Made by a program: the position numbers and the translations under genes
The notes under the pieces: generated by a model
Database searches by the model: none
Seen by the model: the letters and a program-made list of their open reading frames with translations, nothing else
Told to the model about the DNA's origin: nothing
Shown: positions 7,518 through 14,981 of the stretch, piece after piece
Layout of the letters: every line of letters begins with the position of its first letter
How positions within the stretch are numbered: the stretch's first letter is position 1
DNA from: an uncultured Eubacteriales bacterium
Lineage (GTDB): Bacteria; Bacillota; Clostridia; Oscillospirales; CAG-272
Length of the DNA stretch: 64,000 nucleotides
NCBI GenBank assembly: GCA_934432725.1
Contig: CAKRZE010000001.1
Location: forward strand, 186,001 to 250,000
Direction: 5' to 3'

Positions 7518-10306
7518 TGCGCAACTTCCACCATTTCAAAAACTTCAAATATGTCGTTTTCCTTCATGTCGTTGAATTTCTCAAGTCCGATGCCGCATTC
7601 AAATCCGGCAGCAACCTCTTTGACATCGTCCTTGAAGCGTCTGAGCGAGGAGATGTTGTCCTCCGCAATCACAACGCTGTCGCGCAGAATGCGGATCTTG
7701 GATTTTCTTGTAACCTTTCCGTCCATGACATAGGCGCCCGCGATCGTCCCGACATTCGGCACATGGATGGTCTGTCTGACCTGCACGTGTCCGATGATGT
7801 TTTCCTTGAACGACGGTGCAAGCATGCCCTTCATGGCTGCCGTGATCTCGTTGATGCAGTCATAAATGATCCGATATGTCCGGATATCAACCTTCTGACG
7901 CTCGGCGGCATCCATCGCGCTCTTATCCGGGCGGACATTAAAGCCGATAATGATCGCGTTGGAGACCGATGCAAGCATGACATCGGATTCGGTAATCCCT
8001 CCGACTGCGGCATGGACAATATGAACCTTGACCTGATCGTTGGAGAGCTTCAGAAGCGCCTGCTTGACAGCCTCGGAGGAGCCGACCACATCCGCCTTGA
8101 TAATCACATTCAGCTCTTTCGCGCCGTCATTGATCTGAGCAAACAGATCATCCAGATTGACCCGGCTGTTGGCGGAGAACTCCTCCTCCTTTGCACGTGC
8201 CTTTCTCTGCTCGGCATATTCTCTTGCCATTCTTTCGTCATCCACGGCGGCAAAGGAATCTCCGGAAACCGGGACCTCGGACAAGCCGACGATTTCAACC
8301 GGCTCGGACGGATATACTGCCTTAACTGCCTTGCCCTTGTCGTTTGTCATGGCACGGACGCGTCCGACAGCCGTTCCGGCGATGACGATATCGCCGCTGT
8401 GCAGGGTTCCGTTCTGAACCAGAACCGTTGCAACCGGTCCGCGCCCCTTATCCAGTCTTGCCTCAATGACAATACCCTTTGCTTTTCTGTTCGGATTTGC
8501 CTTCAGGTCCTTCATCTCGGCAACCAGAAGCACGCTCTCCAAAAGATTGTCGATACCCTTCTTGGTCAGCGCGGAAACCGGGCAGCAGATGACATCTCCG
8601 CCCCAATCCTCCGGAACAAGACCGTACTGGGTAAGCTGCTGCTTGATATTTTCCGGCTGCGCTCCCGGCTTATCCATCTTATTGATGGCGACCACGATGT
8701 CCAGTCCGGCAGCCTTTGCGTGATTGATTGCCTCTATGGTCTGCGGCATGATACCGTCGTCGGCTGCAACGACCAGAATCGCAATATCCGTTGCCATCGC
8801 GCCGCGCGCGCGCATTGCCGTAAAGGCTTCATGTCCGGGGGTATCAAGGAAGGTGATATCCTGTCCGTTGACATTCACGCGGTAAGCACCGATATGCTGG
8901 GTAATGCCGCCTGCCTCGCCCTGTGTTACGTTGGTATGCCGGATCGCGTCCAGAATGGAGGTTTTTCCGTGGTCAACGTGTCCCATGACGCAGACAACGG
9001 GCGCTCTCGGAACCAGATCCTCCGGCTTATCCTCTGTCTCGTCAAACAGTTTTTCTTCGATGGTAACAGTCACCTCTTTCGTGACCTTTGCACCAAGCTC
9101 CTCCGCAATCAGCGATGCCGTATCAAAATCGACCGTCTGATTCAGTGTAGCCATCACGCCGAGCATCATCAGACGCTTAATCACCTCGGCACCAGATGCC
9201 TTCAGCTTCTGCGCAAGCTCCGAAACCGTCAGCTCATCGGGAATCGAAACCTGAAGCGGCTGCTTTTTCACCGGCTCCTGCGGCTTTTTCTGACCGAACG
9301 GCTGCTTCTTTCCGTTCTTTCCCATTCTTCCGTCACGGTTATTCCAGCTGCTGCCCTGCTGCTGTTTGCCTCCGTTTCTGCCGCCCTGCATGGGAGCGCC
9401 GGACTTGTTTCCGTTGTTCTGCTTTTTAAGCTTCTGCGTTCCGCCGTCAAACTTTCTGTCCGAATCCGAGGGAACCATATTGACCAGCTTATCATCATAT
9501 TTGGACAGGTCCACAGAGGTCGTGCGGGTATCGACAACTCTCGCGCCCTGCTTTCCGCCGCGCGTATCGCTGATTGCATCGGAGGAAATCGTAACCGGCT
9601 TTTCGGAGACCGGCTGAACCGGACGCGGCTTGAGGGTCTGCACCGGCACGGGCTGCTGTCTTGCCGGCTTCTGCGTGTGCTGCTCGTTCTTTCCGTTCTT
9701 TACGGAGGCACCGAAATTCGGCTTCTTGTCAAAGCGGTTCTGTCCCTGCGCACGGTTATCCGGATGAATCACATTCGGCTTCCCGGGTGTTCTTACCGCA
9801 TCGGTCCGCTTCGGAGCTGCGGAAGCATCGGAGCTTCCCTCTTTTTTCGCCTCTGCGGCAGCACCGGCGCCGGATTGGCTTGCAGCAGTTGTATCGGCAG
9901 AAGCAGACGCTCCCGGCTTCCCGCTTTCGGCGGCATTCTGCTCCGGCTGATCTGCAGTCTTTTCGGAAGCTGCCGCAGGCTGAGCCTTGGCGTTCTTCAC
10001 AGACGCGGAAAGAGCCTTGTCAGCCTGTACCGCATCCTCTTTTGCAGGCGCCGCAGATACCTCCGCTTCCTTTGCCTTCTGAAGCGTGATCCTCGCGCTG
10101 CCGCTGATATAAGCGTCCATATTGGAGATGGTGGCATTCTGTGTGGACAGATATTCCATCACAATACCGTATTCATCCGGCTCCAGACTGGTGGAGTGCG
10201 TCTTTCCCTCAACGCCAGCCTTGGTCAGAAGCTCCTGCAGCTCCTTGGTTTTCAGATTCAACTCTTTCGCAAGCGTACTGATTTTCATCTTTGCGTTTGT
10301 TATCAT
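7514..10306 (-). CDS. infB: Translation initiation factor IF-2
   Basis: A 930-residue IF-2, the GTPase that places initiator tRNA on the 30S subunit and promotes subunit joining. An N-terminal IF2_N helical module (about 1-50) is followed by a long Ala/Gln/Lys/Gly-rich linker (about 75-350), a second IF2_N module (about 355-405), and then the G domain with GHVDHGKT (442-449), DTPGHE and NKMD, domain II and the C-terminal fMet-tRNA-binding domains. The chosen ATG (MITNAKMKI) has AAGGA six bases upstream; the ATG at 10324 has no better site. It follows ylxQ after about 100 bp and overlaps ygiQ. The linker is long compared with Bacillus IF-2. Confidence 0.98.
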   Translation of the reverse strand: MITNAKMKISTLAKELNLKTKELQELLTKAGVEGKTHSTSLEPDEYGIVMEYLSTQNATISNMDAYISGSARITLQKAKEAEVSAAPAKEDAVQADKALSASVKNAKAQPAAASEKTADQPEQNAAESGKPGASASADTTAASQSGAGAAAEAKKEGSSDASAAPKRTDAVRTPGKPNVIHPDNRAQGQNRFDKKPNFGASVKNGKNEQHTQKPARQQPVPVQTLKPRPVQPVSEKPVTISSDAISDTRGGKQGARVVDTRTTSVDLSKYDDKLVNMVPSDSDRKFDGGTQKLKKQNNGNKSGAPMQGGRNGGKQQQGSSWNNRDGRMGKNGKKQPFGQKKPQEPVKKQPLQVSIPDELTVSELAQKLKASGAEVIKRLMMLGVMATLNQTVDFDTASLIAEELGAKVTKEVTVTIEEKLFDETEDKPEDLVPRAPVVCVMGHVDHGKTSILDAIRHTNVTQGEAGGITQHIGAYRVNVNGQDITFLDTPGHEAFTAMRARGAMATDIAILVVAADDGIMPQTIEAINHAKAAGLDIVVAINKMDKPGAQPENIKQQLTQYGLVPEDWGGDVICCPVSALTKKGIDNLLESVLLVAEMKDLKANPNRKAKGIVIEARLDKGRGPVATVLVQNGTLHSGDIVIAGTAVGRVRAMTNDKGKAVKAVYPSEPVEIVGLSEVPVSGDSFAAVDDERMAREYAEQRKARAKEEEFSANSRVNLDDLFAQINDGAKELNVIIKADVVGSSEAVKQALLKLSNDQVKVHIVHAAVGGITESDVMLASVSNAIIIGFNVRPDKSAMDAAERQKVDIRTYRIIYDCINEITAAMKGMLAPSFKENIIGHVQVRQTIHVPNVGTIAGAYVMDGKVTRKSKIRILRDSVVIAEDNISSLRRFKDDVKEVAAGFECGIGLEKFNDMKENDIFEVFEMVEVAQ

Positions 10307-10408
10307 AATGTATCCTTCTTTCATCCCGGAGATGAAATATTACCCTTTCACATTTATTATGAGCGTAAAGTGCCGTCCGTTTCCGATACAACCGGAAAAC
10401 CGGAGCTG

Positions 10409-10831
10409 TTATTTACGGTCTGCCGGTGCCGCATTTTCCGAAGTTTTTCCTCCGGCATCCTCCGAAGCGTTTTCCGCACTGCGGTCAAACAGCGCTCCGA
10501 CCGCCTTTGCAAAGCTCTTATCAAACAGTCCGACCACCGCCACATCAGCGGATTTCCCCAGAATATGAGAAAGCTCTGCCATAGCCGCATCCGTGCGTTC
10601 GCAGCGAACGTTATGGTACGTGCAGGCATTGGTCAAACGCTTCACGGTATTGGCGGAGGCATCGGCTGCAATCAGGACAATGCCGGCATTTTTGCGTTTT
10701 GGATTTTCCTCCGGCAGCTTATCCCTGCGCCTGACCTCCTCTGTCACCTGATCGGCTCCGGTCACTGCCTTTCTCGCACGCGCCGCAAAGCCCAGCAGCG
10801 ACAAAAGCTTTTTATGTTCGGTATCATTCAT
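10409..10831 (-). CDS. ylxQ: YlxQ-type ribosomal protein L7Ae-family RNA-binding protein
   Basis: The first 100 residues match the L7Ae/L30e/S12e/Gadd45 fold as found in YlxQ of Firmicutes (LLSLLGFAARARKAVTG near the start, then VLIAADASANT). Such proteins bind kink-turn RNA; the physiological RNA partner of YlxQ is not settled. This protein has 140 residues, longer than the usual 100 or so, because of an acidic Ala/Glu/Ser tail. It overlaps ylxR by eight bases, the conserved arrangement between nusA and infB, so translation is probably coupled. Confidence 0.92.
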   Translation of the reverse strand: MNDTEHKKLLSLLGFAARARKAVTGADQVTEEVRRRDKLPEENPKRKNAGIVLIAADASANTVKRLTNACTYHNVRCERTDAAMAELSHILGKSADVAVVGLFDKSFAKAVGALFDRSAENASEDAGGKTSENAAPADRK

Positions 10832-11093
10832 GTCCGGTCAGCTCCTCCTCCAGCGCATCGTAAACCTCCTGCGGTATCAGACAGGAAAGACTTTTTTCCA
10901 GCTTTTTTGCTTTCCTCGCCTTCTTCAGACATTGAAGGTTTTTACAAAGATAGGCGCCTCTTCCCGATTTTTTACCGACAAAGTCAAGCAAAATACCCTC
11001 GTCCGGTGTGCGCACCACCCGGATCAGCTCCTTCTTCGGCGCAGCCTTGCCGCAGCCGATGCAATGACGTTCCGGTATCTTTTTTTCCTGCAT
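10824..11093 (-). CDS. ylxR: YlxR (RnpM) small RNA-binding protein
   Basis: An 89-residue DUF448 protein. The family signature is visible: PERHCIGCG at the start, then KKELIRVVR, and GRGAYLC in the middle. YlxR has been linked to RNase P modulation (name RnpM) and binds RNA; it works in the cytoplasm. It lies between nusA and ylxQ as in most Firmicutes and overlaps ylxQ by eight bases. The ATG follows an AAAGGA with a spacer of about ten bases. Length and motifs are complete. Confidence 0.94.
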   Translation of the reverse strand: MQEKKIPERHCIGCGKAAPKKELIRVVRTPDEGILLDFVGKKSGRGAYLCKNLQCLKKARKAKKLEKSLSCLIPQEVYDALEEELTGHE

Positions 11094-11176
11094 GGTTCAA
11101 CCGTCCTTTCCGGTCTCACAAATGAATTCCCATCAGCATTCAGACCGTCTTTCGCTCATACGCGGTCCCTGCTTCT

Positions 11177-12244
11177 TCAGTCTCCGACCTTAATGTCGAT
11201 CTTATAACCGGTCAGCTTCGCGGCAAGACGCGCGTTCTGACCCTCCTTGCCGATTGCAAGAGAAAGCTGCTCCGGCTTGACATACACCTTGCAGGTTCTT
11301 TCCCCGTCAATTTCCACGGACTGAACCTCGGCAGGAGAAAGCGCTGCCTTGATGTATTCCTCCGGCTGCTCGTTGTAGGCAATCACATCGACTTTTTCGC
11401 CGTTCAGCTCCTCTGTAATTCCGGCGATCCGCATGCCGCGGTTTCCGATGCACGCTCCGACCGGATCGACTGCGGGATCTCTGGACTCCACCGCAATCTT
11501 GCTTCTGGAGCCTGCCTCGCGGATCACGCCGCGAATCACCACGGTCCCGTCCTGAATCTCCGGAATTTCAAGCTCAAACAGCCGCTTGAGCAGACCGGAA
11601 TGTGTGCGGGAAAGCGTCACCATCGGTCCCTTCATCTCATTTCTGACCTCGGTGATAAACACCTTGATATGCTCTCCCTCCGTGAAATGCTCTCCCGGAA
11701 TCTGCTCGGATTTCAGGAGCGTAGCCTTGGAGGTTCCGGTTTCCACCGTAACGTTGCCCGTCAGAGGATCGATGCGAAGCACGGTAGCCGTCACGATTTC
11801 TTCCTTTTTGTTTTCATATTCCTTGATCATCATGCCGCGCTCTGCCTCGCGGATTCCCTGAATAATCACCTGCTTGGCGGTCTGTGCGCTGAGACGGCGG
11901 AAATTCTTTGTTTTCATTTCGATTTCCACCACATCGTCAAGGCTGTACTTCTTGGAGATCTTTCTGGCATCGCTGAGAGATATCTGCGTGGTTTCATCCT
12001 CCACTTCTTCCACCACGGTTTTCTGCTGATACACTCTGACATCGTGCTTTTGCGGATCCAAAACAACCCTGACGTTGCTGTTTCCGCCCTCTTCGCGCTT
12101 GTATGCACTGACCAGAGCCGCTTCCACGCGCTCCAGCATATATTCCTTCGGAATACCCTTCTGCTTTTCCAGCATCTCCAGTGCGACAAAAAATTCTCCG
12201 ACATCAATCGATTTAGAGTTAACCTTAGAGCTGTTCATTTTCAT
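11177..12244 (-). CDS. nusA: Transcription termination/antitermination factor NusA
   Basis: A 355-residue NusA with the N-terminal RNA-polymerase-binding domain (about 15-130), S1 domain (about 140-210) and tandem KH domains (including ACIGNRGMRIAGI and LAIGKEGQNARLAAKLTG). It ends after the second KH domain and lacks the acidic repeats of E. coli NusA, as usual for Firmicutes. It stimulates pausing and intrinsic termination. Two start codons lie close together, at 12244 and 12238. No ribosome site is close by; an AAAGGA sits on the far side of a small hairpin (12252-12270), discussed separately. A gap of 154 bp separates it from rimP. Confidence 0.98.
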   Translation of the reverse strand: MKMNSSKVNSKSIDVGEFFVALEMLEKQKGIPKEYMLERVEAALVSAYKREEGGNSNVRVVLDPQKHDVRVYQQKTVVEEVEDETTQISLSDARKISKKYSLDDVVEIEMKTKNFRRLSAQTAKQVIIQGIREAERGMMIKEYENKKEEIVTATVLRIDPLTGNVTVETGTSKATLLKSEQIPGEHFTEGEHIKVFITEVRNEMKGPMVTLSRTHSGLLKRLFELEIPEIQDGTVVIRGVIREAGSRSKIAVESRDPAVDPVGACIGNRGMRIAGITEELNGEKVDVIAYNEQPEEYIKAALSPAEVQSVEIDGERTCKVYVKPEQLSLAIGKEGQNARLAAKLTGYKIDIKVGD

Positions 12245-12280
12245 GACCGTTGCTTTCGCCTGACGAAAGCTTCCTTTCTT
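12245..12280 (-). promoter_or_regulatory. Hairpin between ribosome-binding site and nusA start codon
   Basis: On the minus strand AAGAAAGGAA is followed directly by GCTTTCG, a five-base loop TCAGG and CGAAAGC, then AACGGTC and the nusA ATG. Unfolded, the Shine-Dalgarno is about 27 bases from the ATG, too far; with the 7-bp hairpin folded the effective spacing is about eight bases. The element therefore probably places the ribosome site and could tune nusA translation. Confidence 0.55.
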
Positions 12281-12398
12281 CGGGAGTGAGGCGGTCTTTC
12301 CGGTTCATCCTTCTTTTCCGGCAGATCAAAACCGCAAGACCGGATCAGAGCCGTAAAGCCCGATCCTGATACCCTCAAAATAATATCATTTGATTTTG

Positions 12399-12887
12399 TT
12401 ATACATCATCCTGAGAAAAATCATAATATAGCTGCATTCTGCTGATCTTCTCGCGCGGAACCGACCCGTTGCCGGCAGGAGCACCTTCAAAGAGCACGGA
12501 ATCGTTCCCCTCGTCATAGCCTGCAAGCACCGCGCGGAACTGCCTGACGCCGTTTTCTGCCGTGAAGAGCTTCACCTCAACTGTCTGTCCGGCACAGGCT
12601 GCGATGTGCGCGGGAGTCCTTATGACGCGTTCCACGCCGGGAGAGGATACCTCCAGATCATATGCCTGCGGAATCGGATCCGCTTCATCCAGAACGGGAT
12701 CAATCGCCCTGTGAACCGCTTCACAGTCGGTGATATCCACCCCGCCTTCTTTATCGATGGTAATCCGGAGAATGTAAACGCCCCCCTCCTTGCCGTATTC
12801 CACATCCCAGAGGGAGCAGCCTTTTTCTTCCACATAGGGTCTTACAAGTGTTTCGACCGTGGCTGCAATGTTTGATGCCTTTGCCAT
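12399..12887 (-). CDS. rimP: Ribosome maturation factor RimP
   Basis: A 162-residue RimP, which helps mature the 30S subunit. The family pattern is clear: GCSLWDVEYGKEGG, LRITIDKEGGVDITDCEAV in the first domain and LEVSSPGVER at the domain border, followed by the SH3-like C-terminal domain. The ATG has GGAGG five bases upstream. It is the first gene of the rimP-nusA-ylxR-ylxQ-infB operon; its leader carries a promoter and a terminator-like hairpin (12904-12996). Confidence 0.97.
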   Translation of the reverse strand: MAKASNIAATVETLVRPYVEEKGCSLWDVEYGKEGGVYILRITIDKEGGVDITDCEAVHRAIDPVLDEADPIPQAYDLEVSSPGVERVIRTPAHIAACAGQTVEVKLFTAENGVRQFRAVLAGYDEGNDSVLFEGAPAGNGSVPREKISRMQLYYDFSQDDV

Positions 12888-12903
12888 TTGTTCCTCCGTT
12901 TCT

Positions 12904-12943
12904 TATAAAAAGATTGAAGAGCAGGTTCTCTGCTCTTCAATCT
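12904..12943 (-). terminator. Intrinsic terminator (attenuator) in the rimP-nusA leader
   Basis: AGATTGAAGAGCAG and CTGCTCTTCAATCT form a perfect 14-bp stem around a five-base loop (12911-12943). On minus it is followed by TTTTATAAG, an interrupted T tract. It lies after the promoter and before rimP, so it must be passed to express the operon. In Bacillus subtilis a NusA-dependent terminator in the same leader gives NusA feedback; the same role here is inference from position. Confidence 0.8.
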
Positions 12944-12967
12944 CCTCTATTATTTCATTCTGACAAT

Positions 12968-12996
12968 AGTATATCACGCCTTTTCCGAAAATTCAA
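12968..12996 (-). promoter_or_regulatory. Sigma-A promoter of the rimP-nusA-infB operon
   Basis: The minus strand reads TTGAAT (12996-12991), a 17-bp spacer and TATACT (12973-12968), a near-consensus sigma-A promoter. The predicted start is near 12961, giving a leader of about 74 nt before rimP that contains the terminator hairpin. Confidence 0.85.
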
Positions 12997-12999
12997 GTG

Positions 13000-13378
13000 T
13001 TTTTTGCACTTTTCGGAAAATATTCTCCTGTTTTTCGGTTGGGCGTCAGGCATCCGAACAGAAAGGCAGCTCGGTCTCCCGGAAAAGCGTCAGGTGCGGA
13101 AAAAAGGAGGCTTCGAAAAGCCGCAGCGGCTTCCGGTAAAAAGCAGCAGTCTTTTGCGGCAAAAGAGAAGAAACTCCCTTCCCGTCCCCAACCGTGCAAA
13201 AAGCCTCCCGACTCCGGAAAGCAGTCATATTTCCGCATTCCGATCCGAAGAGCGGATCGCCCTCTCCAAATCCGGCACAGCCACGCTTTCCCGGCAAAGA
13301 CAAATCCCGGATCCCCGCACATGCGGCGGTCCGGGACTTTTGCAGGTTTAAAGGCGCAAAGCGGATTCGCAGACTGCC
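13000..13378. other. Intergenic region upstream of the rimP promoter
   Basis: GC-rich spacer with open frames on both strands but no plausible gene. It contains the probable terminator of the M29 aminopeptidase gene at 13305-13336. Nothing else recognised. Confidence 0.5.
13305..13336 (-). terminator. Probable terminator of the aminopeptidase gene
   Basis: TCCCGGA (13305-13311) pairs with TCCGGGA (13330-13336), with an inner CCGC/GCGG pair. It lies about 40 bases after the minus-strand stop at 13379 and is followed on minus by TTTGTCTTTG. Confidence 0.6.
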
Positions 13379-14605
13379 TCAGAACGCCCACGTTCCGTTT
13401 CGGAAAATCGGGATTTCCTTCCCGTCCTCCGTCACGCCCGTAATGGACAAATCCTCTGTGCCGATCATGAAATCCTCATGAATCATAGAGTCATTGATGC
13501 CCTTTTCACGGCATTCCGCAAGCGTATATTTTTCAAAATCCTTCAGGCAGTTTGTAAAGCCCATGCCGAGCGCAAGATGGCAGACCGCATTTTCATCGAA
13601 AAGCGTATTATAGAACAGAATCCCGCTCTGATTGATCGGGCTTTCGAACGGAACCAGCGCACATTCTCCGAGGTAGGATGCCCCCTCGTCCATGGAAATC
13701 AGACGCTTTAAAAGTGCCTCGTTCTTCTCCGCATGCACCTCAACCGCCTTTCCGTCCCGGAAACGAATCGAGAAATTTTCAATCAGCTCTCCGTGATAGG
13801 ACAGCGGCTTGGACGCATAGACGATTCCCTCGGCTTCTCCGCGCTTCGGCGTCACAAACACCTCCTCCGAGGGGATGTTCGGATTGTAAAACACATCTCC
13901 GCCGAGCGTGCGCTCGCCGCCGCCCATGAAAAGCGCATCAGGAATCAAGCCGACCGTAAGATCGGTGCCGTTTCCGGCTTTATACCGGAGATACCGCAGA
14001 TTCAGCGAATTCAGATAGGTATAGCGCGCCTCCAGATCGGCATTGTGCAGCTTCCATGCCTCAACCGGGTCATCGGTCGCACGGGAGGTATAGAGAATCG
14101 CTTCCCACAGCTTTTCCATGGCGCGGGCAGTGCGCTCATGCGGGAAAAGCTTTTTTGCCCATGCGGCGCCCGGAACTGCGGCAATGCACCACTGATACCG
14201 ATTTTCCATTGCATCCCGGTAGGGCTTGATGATCTTATAGCGCTCCTGCATGGATTTTGCGTTCTTTTCCTGATTCATGCCGCGGGAGCCGTCCGGATCC
14301 TCGGAAACAAGATAAATCATGCACGGCAGCGTATCGGCACGGTGCTTCAGACGCTCCTCCTCCCATTTTTCCACGGTAGAAAGCGTTTTCAGGGAGCGAT
14401 AGCGGACATGAACCTTGTCAAGCGGCTGATAGCTCCATTCAACCGTCACCTTTTTGGCACCGGATTTATATGCTTCCTCAACCACCATTTTTACAAACTC
14501 CGGCTGATCAAGCTCCGCGCGGACAATGACCTCCTGCCCCTTCTGAACATGAATGCCGCAGTTTACAATCAGCTGTGCATATTTCCGAAGAACTGTCTTT
14601 TTCAT
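13379..14605 (-). CDS. M29 family metallo-aminopeptidase
   Basis: A cytoplasmic leucyl-aminopeptidase of the AmpS/PepS/aminopeptidase T family (M29), 408 residues as expected. The C-terminal half shows the family metal-site pattern: GELIENFS, then LGECALVP, FYNTLFDENAVCHLALG and INDSMIHEDFMIG with conserved Glu, His and Asp ligands for two divalent metals. The frame is open upstream to 15076, but homologous sequence begins at MKKTVLRKYAQ, so ATG 14605 is used; GGAGG and GGGG lie 9-18 bases upstream. It is followed by a likely terminator at 13305-13336. Confidence 0.9.
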   Translation of the reverse strand: MKKTVLRKYAQLIVNCGIHVQKGQEVIVRAELDQPEFVKMVVEEAYKSGAKKVTVEWSYQPLDKVHVRYRSLKTLSTVEKWEEERLKHRADTLPCMIYLVSEDPDGSRGMNQEKNAKSMQERYKIIKPYRDAMENRYQWCIAAVPGAAWAKKLFPHERTARAMEKLWEAILYTSRATDDPVEAWKLHNADLEARYTYLNSLNLRYLRYKAGNGTDLTVGLIPDALFMGGGERTLGGDVFYNPNIPSEEVFVTPKRGEAEGIVYASKPLSYHGELIENFSIRFRDGKAVEVHAEKNEALLKRLISMDEGASYLGECALVPFESPINQSGILFYNTLFDENAVCHLALGMGFTNCLKDFEKYTLAECREKGINDSMIHEDFMIGTEDLSITGVTEDGKEIPIFRNGTWAF

Positions 14606-14981
14606 ACTCTGTAACCCCGCCTCCGCAGAACGCGAAGGCTTCCTTTCCTTCCTGCAATAATGCTGCAATAATGCTGTAATAATGCTTTTCTGCCCCTGTC
14701 GTTCGCGGCGTGCGATCGGCATCAAAGGCTGCATCGCGGCGCGCCGCCGGGTCCTGTGCTTTCCTTGCGCGGGAGTAAAGCCGACAGCTCCGTGCCCCCC
14801 GCGATTGCCGCAGAATCCCCATGCGCCGAGCGGCATCCGTCCGACAGCCGGAAAGCCGTTCAGGCTCCGGCGGAAGCGCACCGCATGGATGCCGGCTGCC
14901 GGAAAGAGCAGTCTCATAAGTGCTCGCCGGAAAATCCCTCTGTGCCGCAGCCTGCCAAGACAGCGAAACACAGAGAGCCGG
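14606..14981. other. Intergenic region between glycosidase and aminopeptidase
   Basis: No gene seen. It holds a 7-bp inverted repeat CTCTGTG (14938-14944) / CACAGAG (14969-14975) that may end the glycosidase transcript, followed on minus by GGATTTTCC, and a triple 11-bp direct repeat at 14655-14687. Confidence 0.5.
14655..14687. repeat. Triple 11-bp direct repeat
   Basis: CAATAATGCTG at 14655-14665 and 14666-14676, then TAATAATGCTT at 14677-14687. Each unit is AT-rich within a GC-rich spacer about 50 bp upstream of the aminopeptidase start. It could be replication slippage or a protein-binding array. Confidence 0.8.

Noticed and set aside
7763..11125. A continuous plus-strand frame of 1120 codons opposite infB, ylxQ and ylxR
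   Set aside because: The minus strand here carries three certain genes; the plus frame is open only because of their codon composition. Its translation shows no domain and no ribosome site or promoter.
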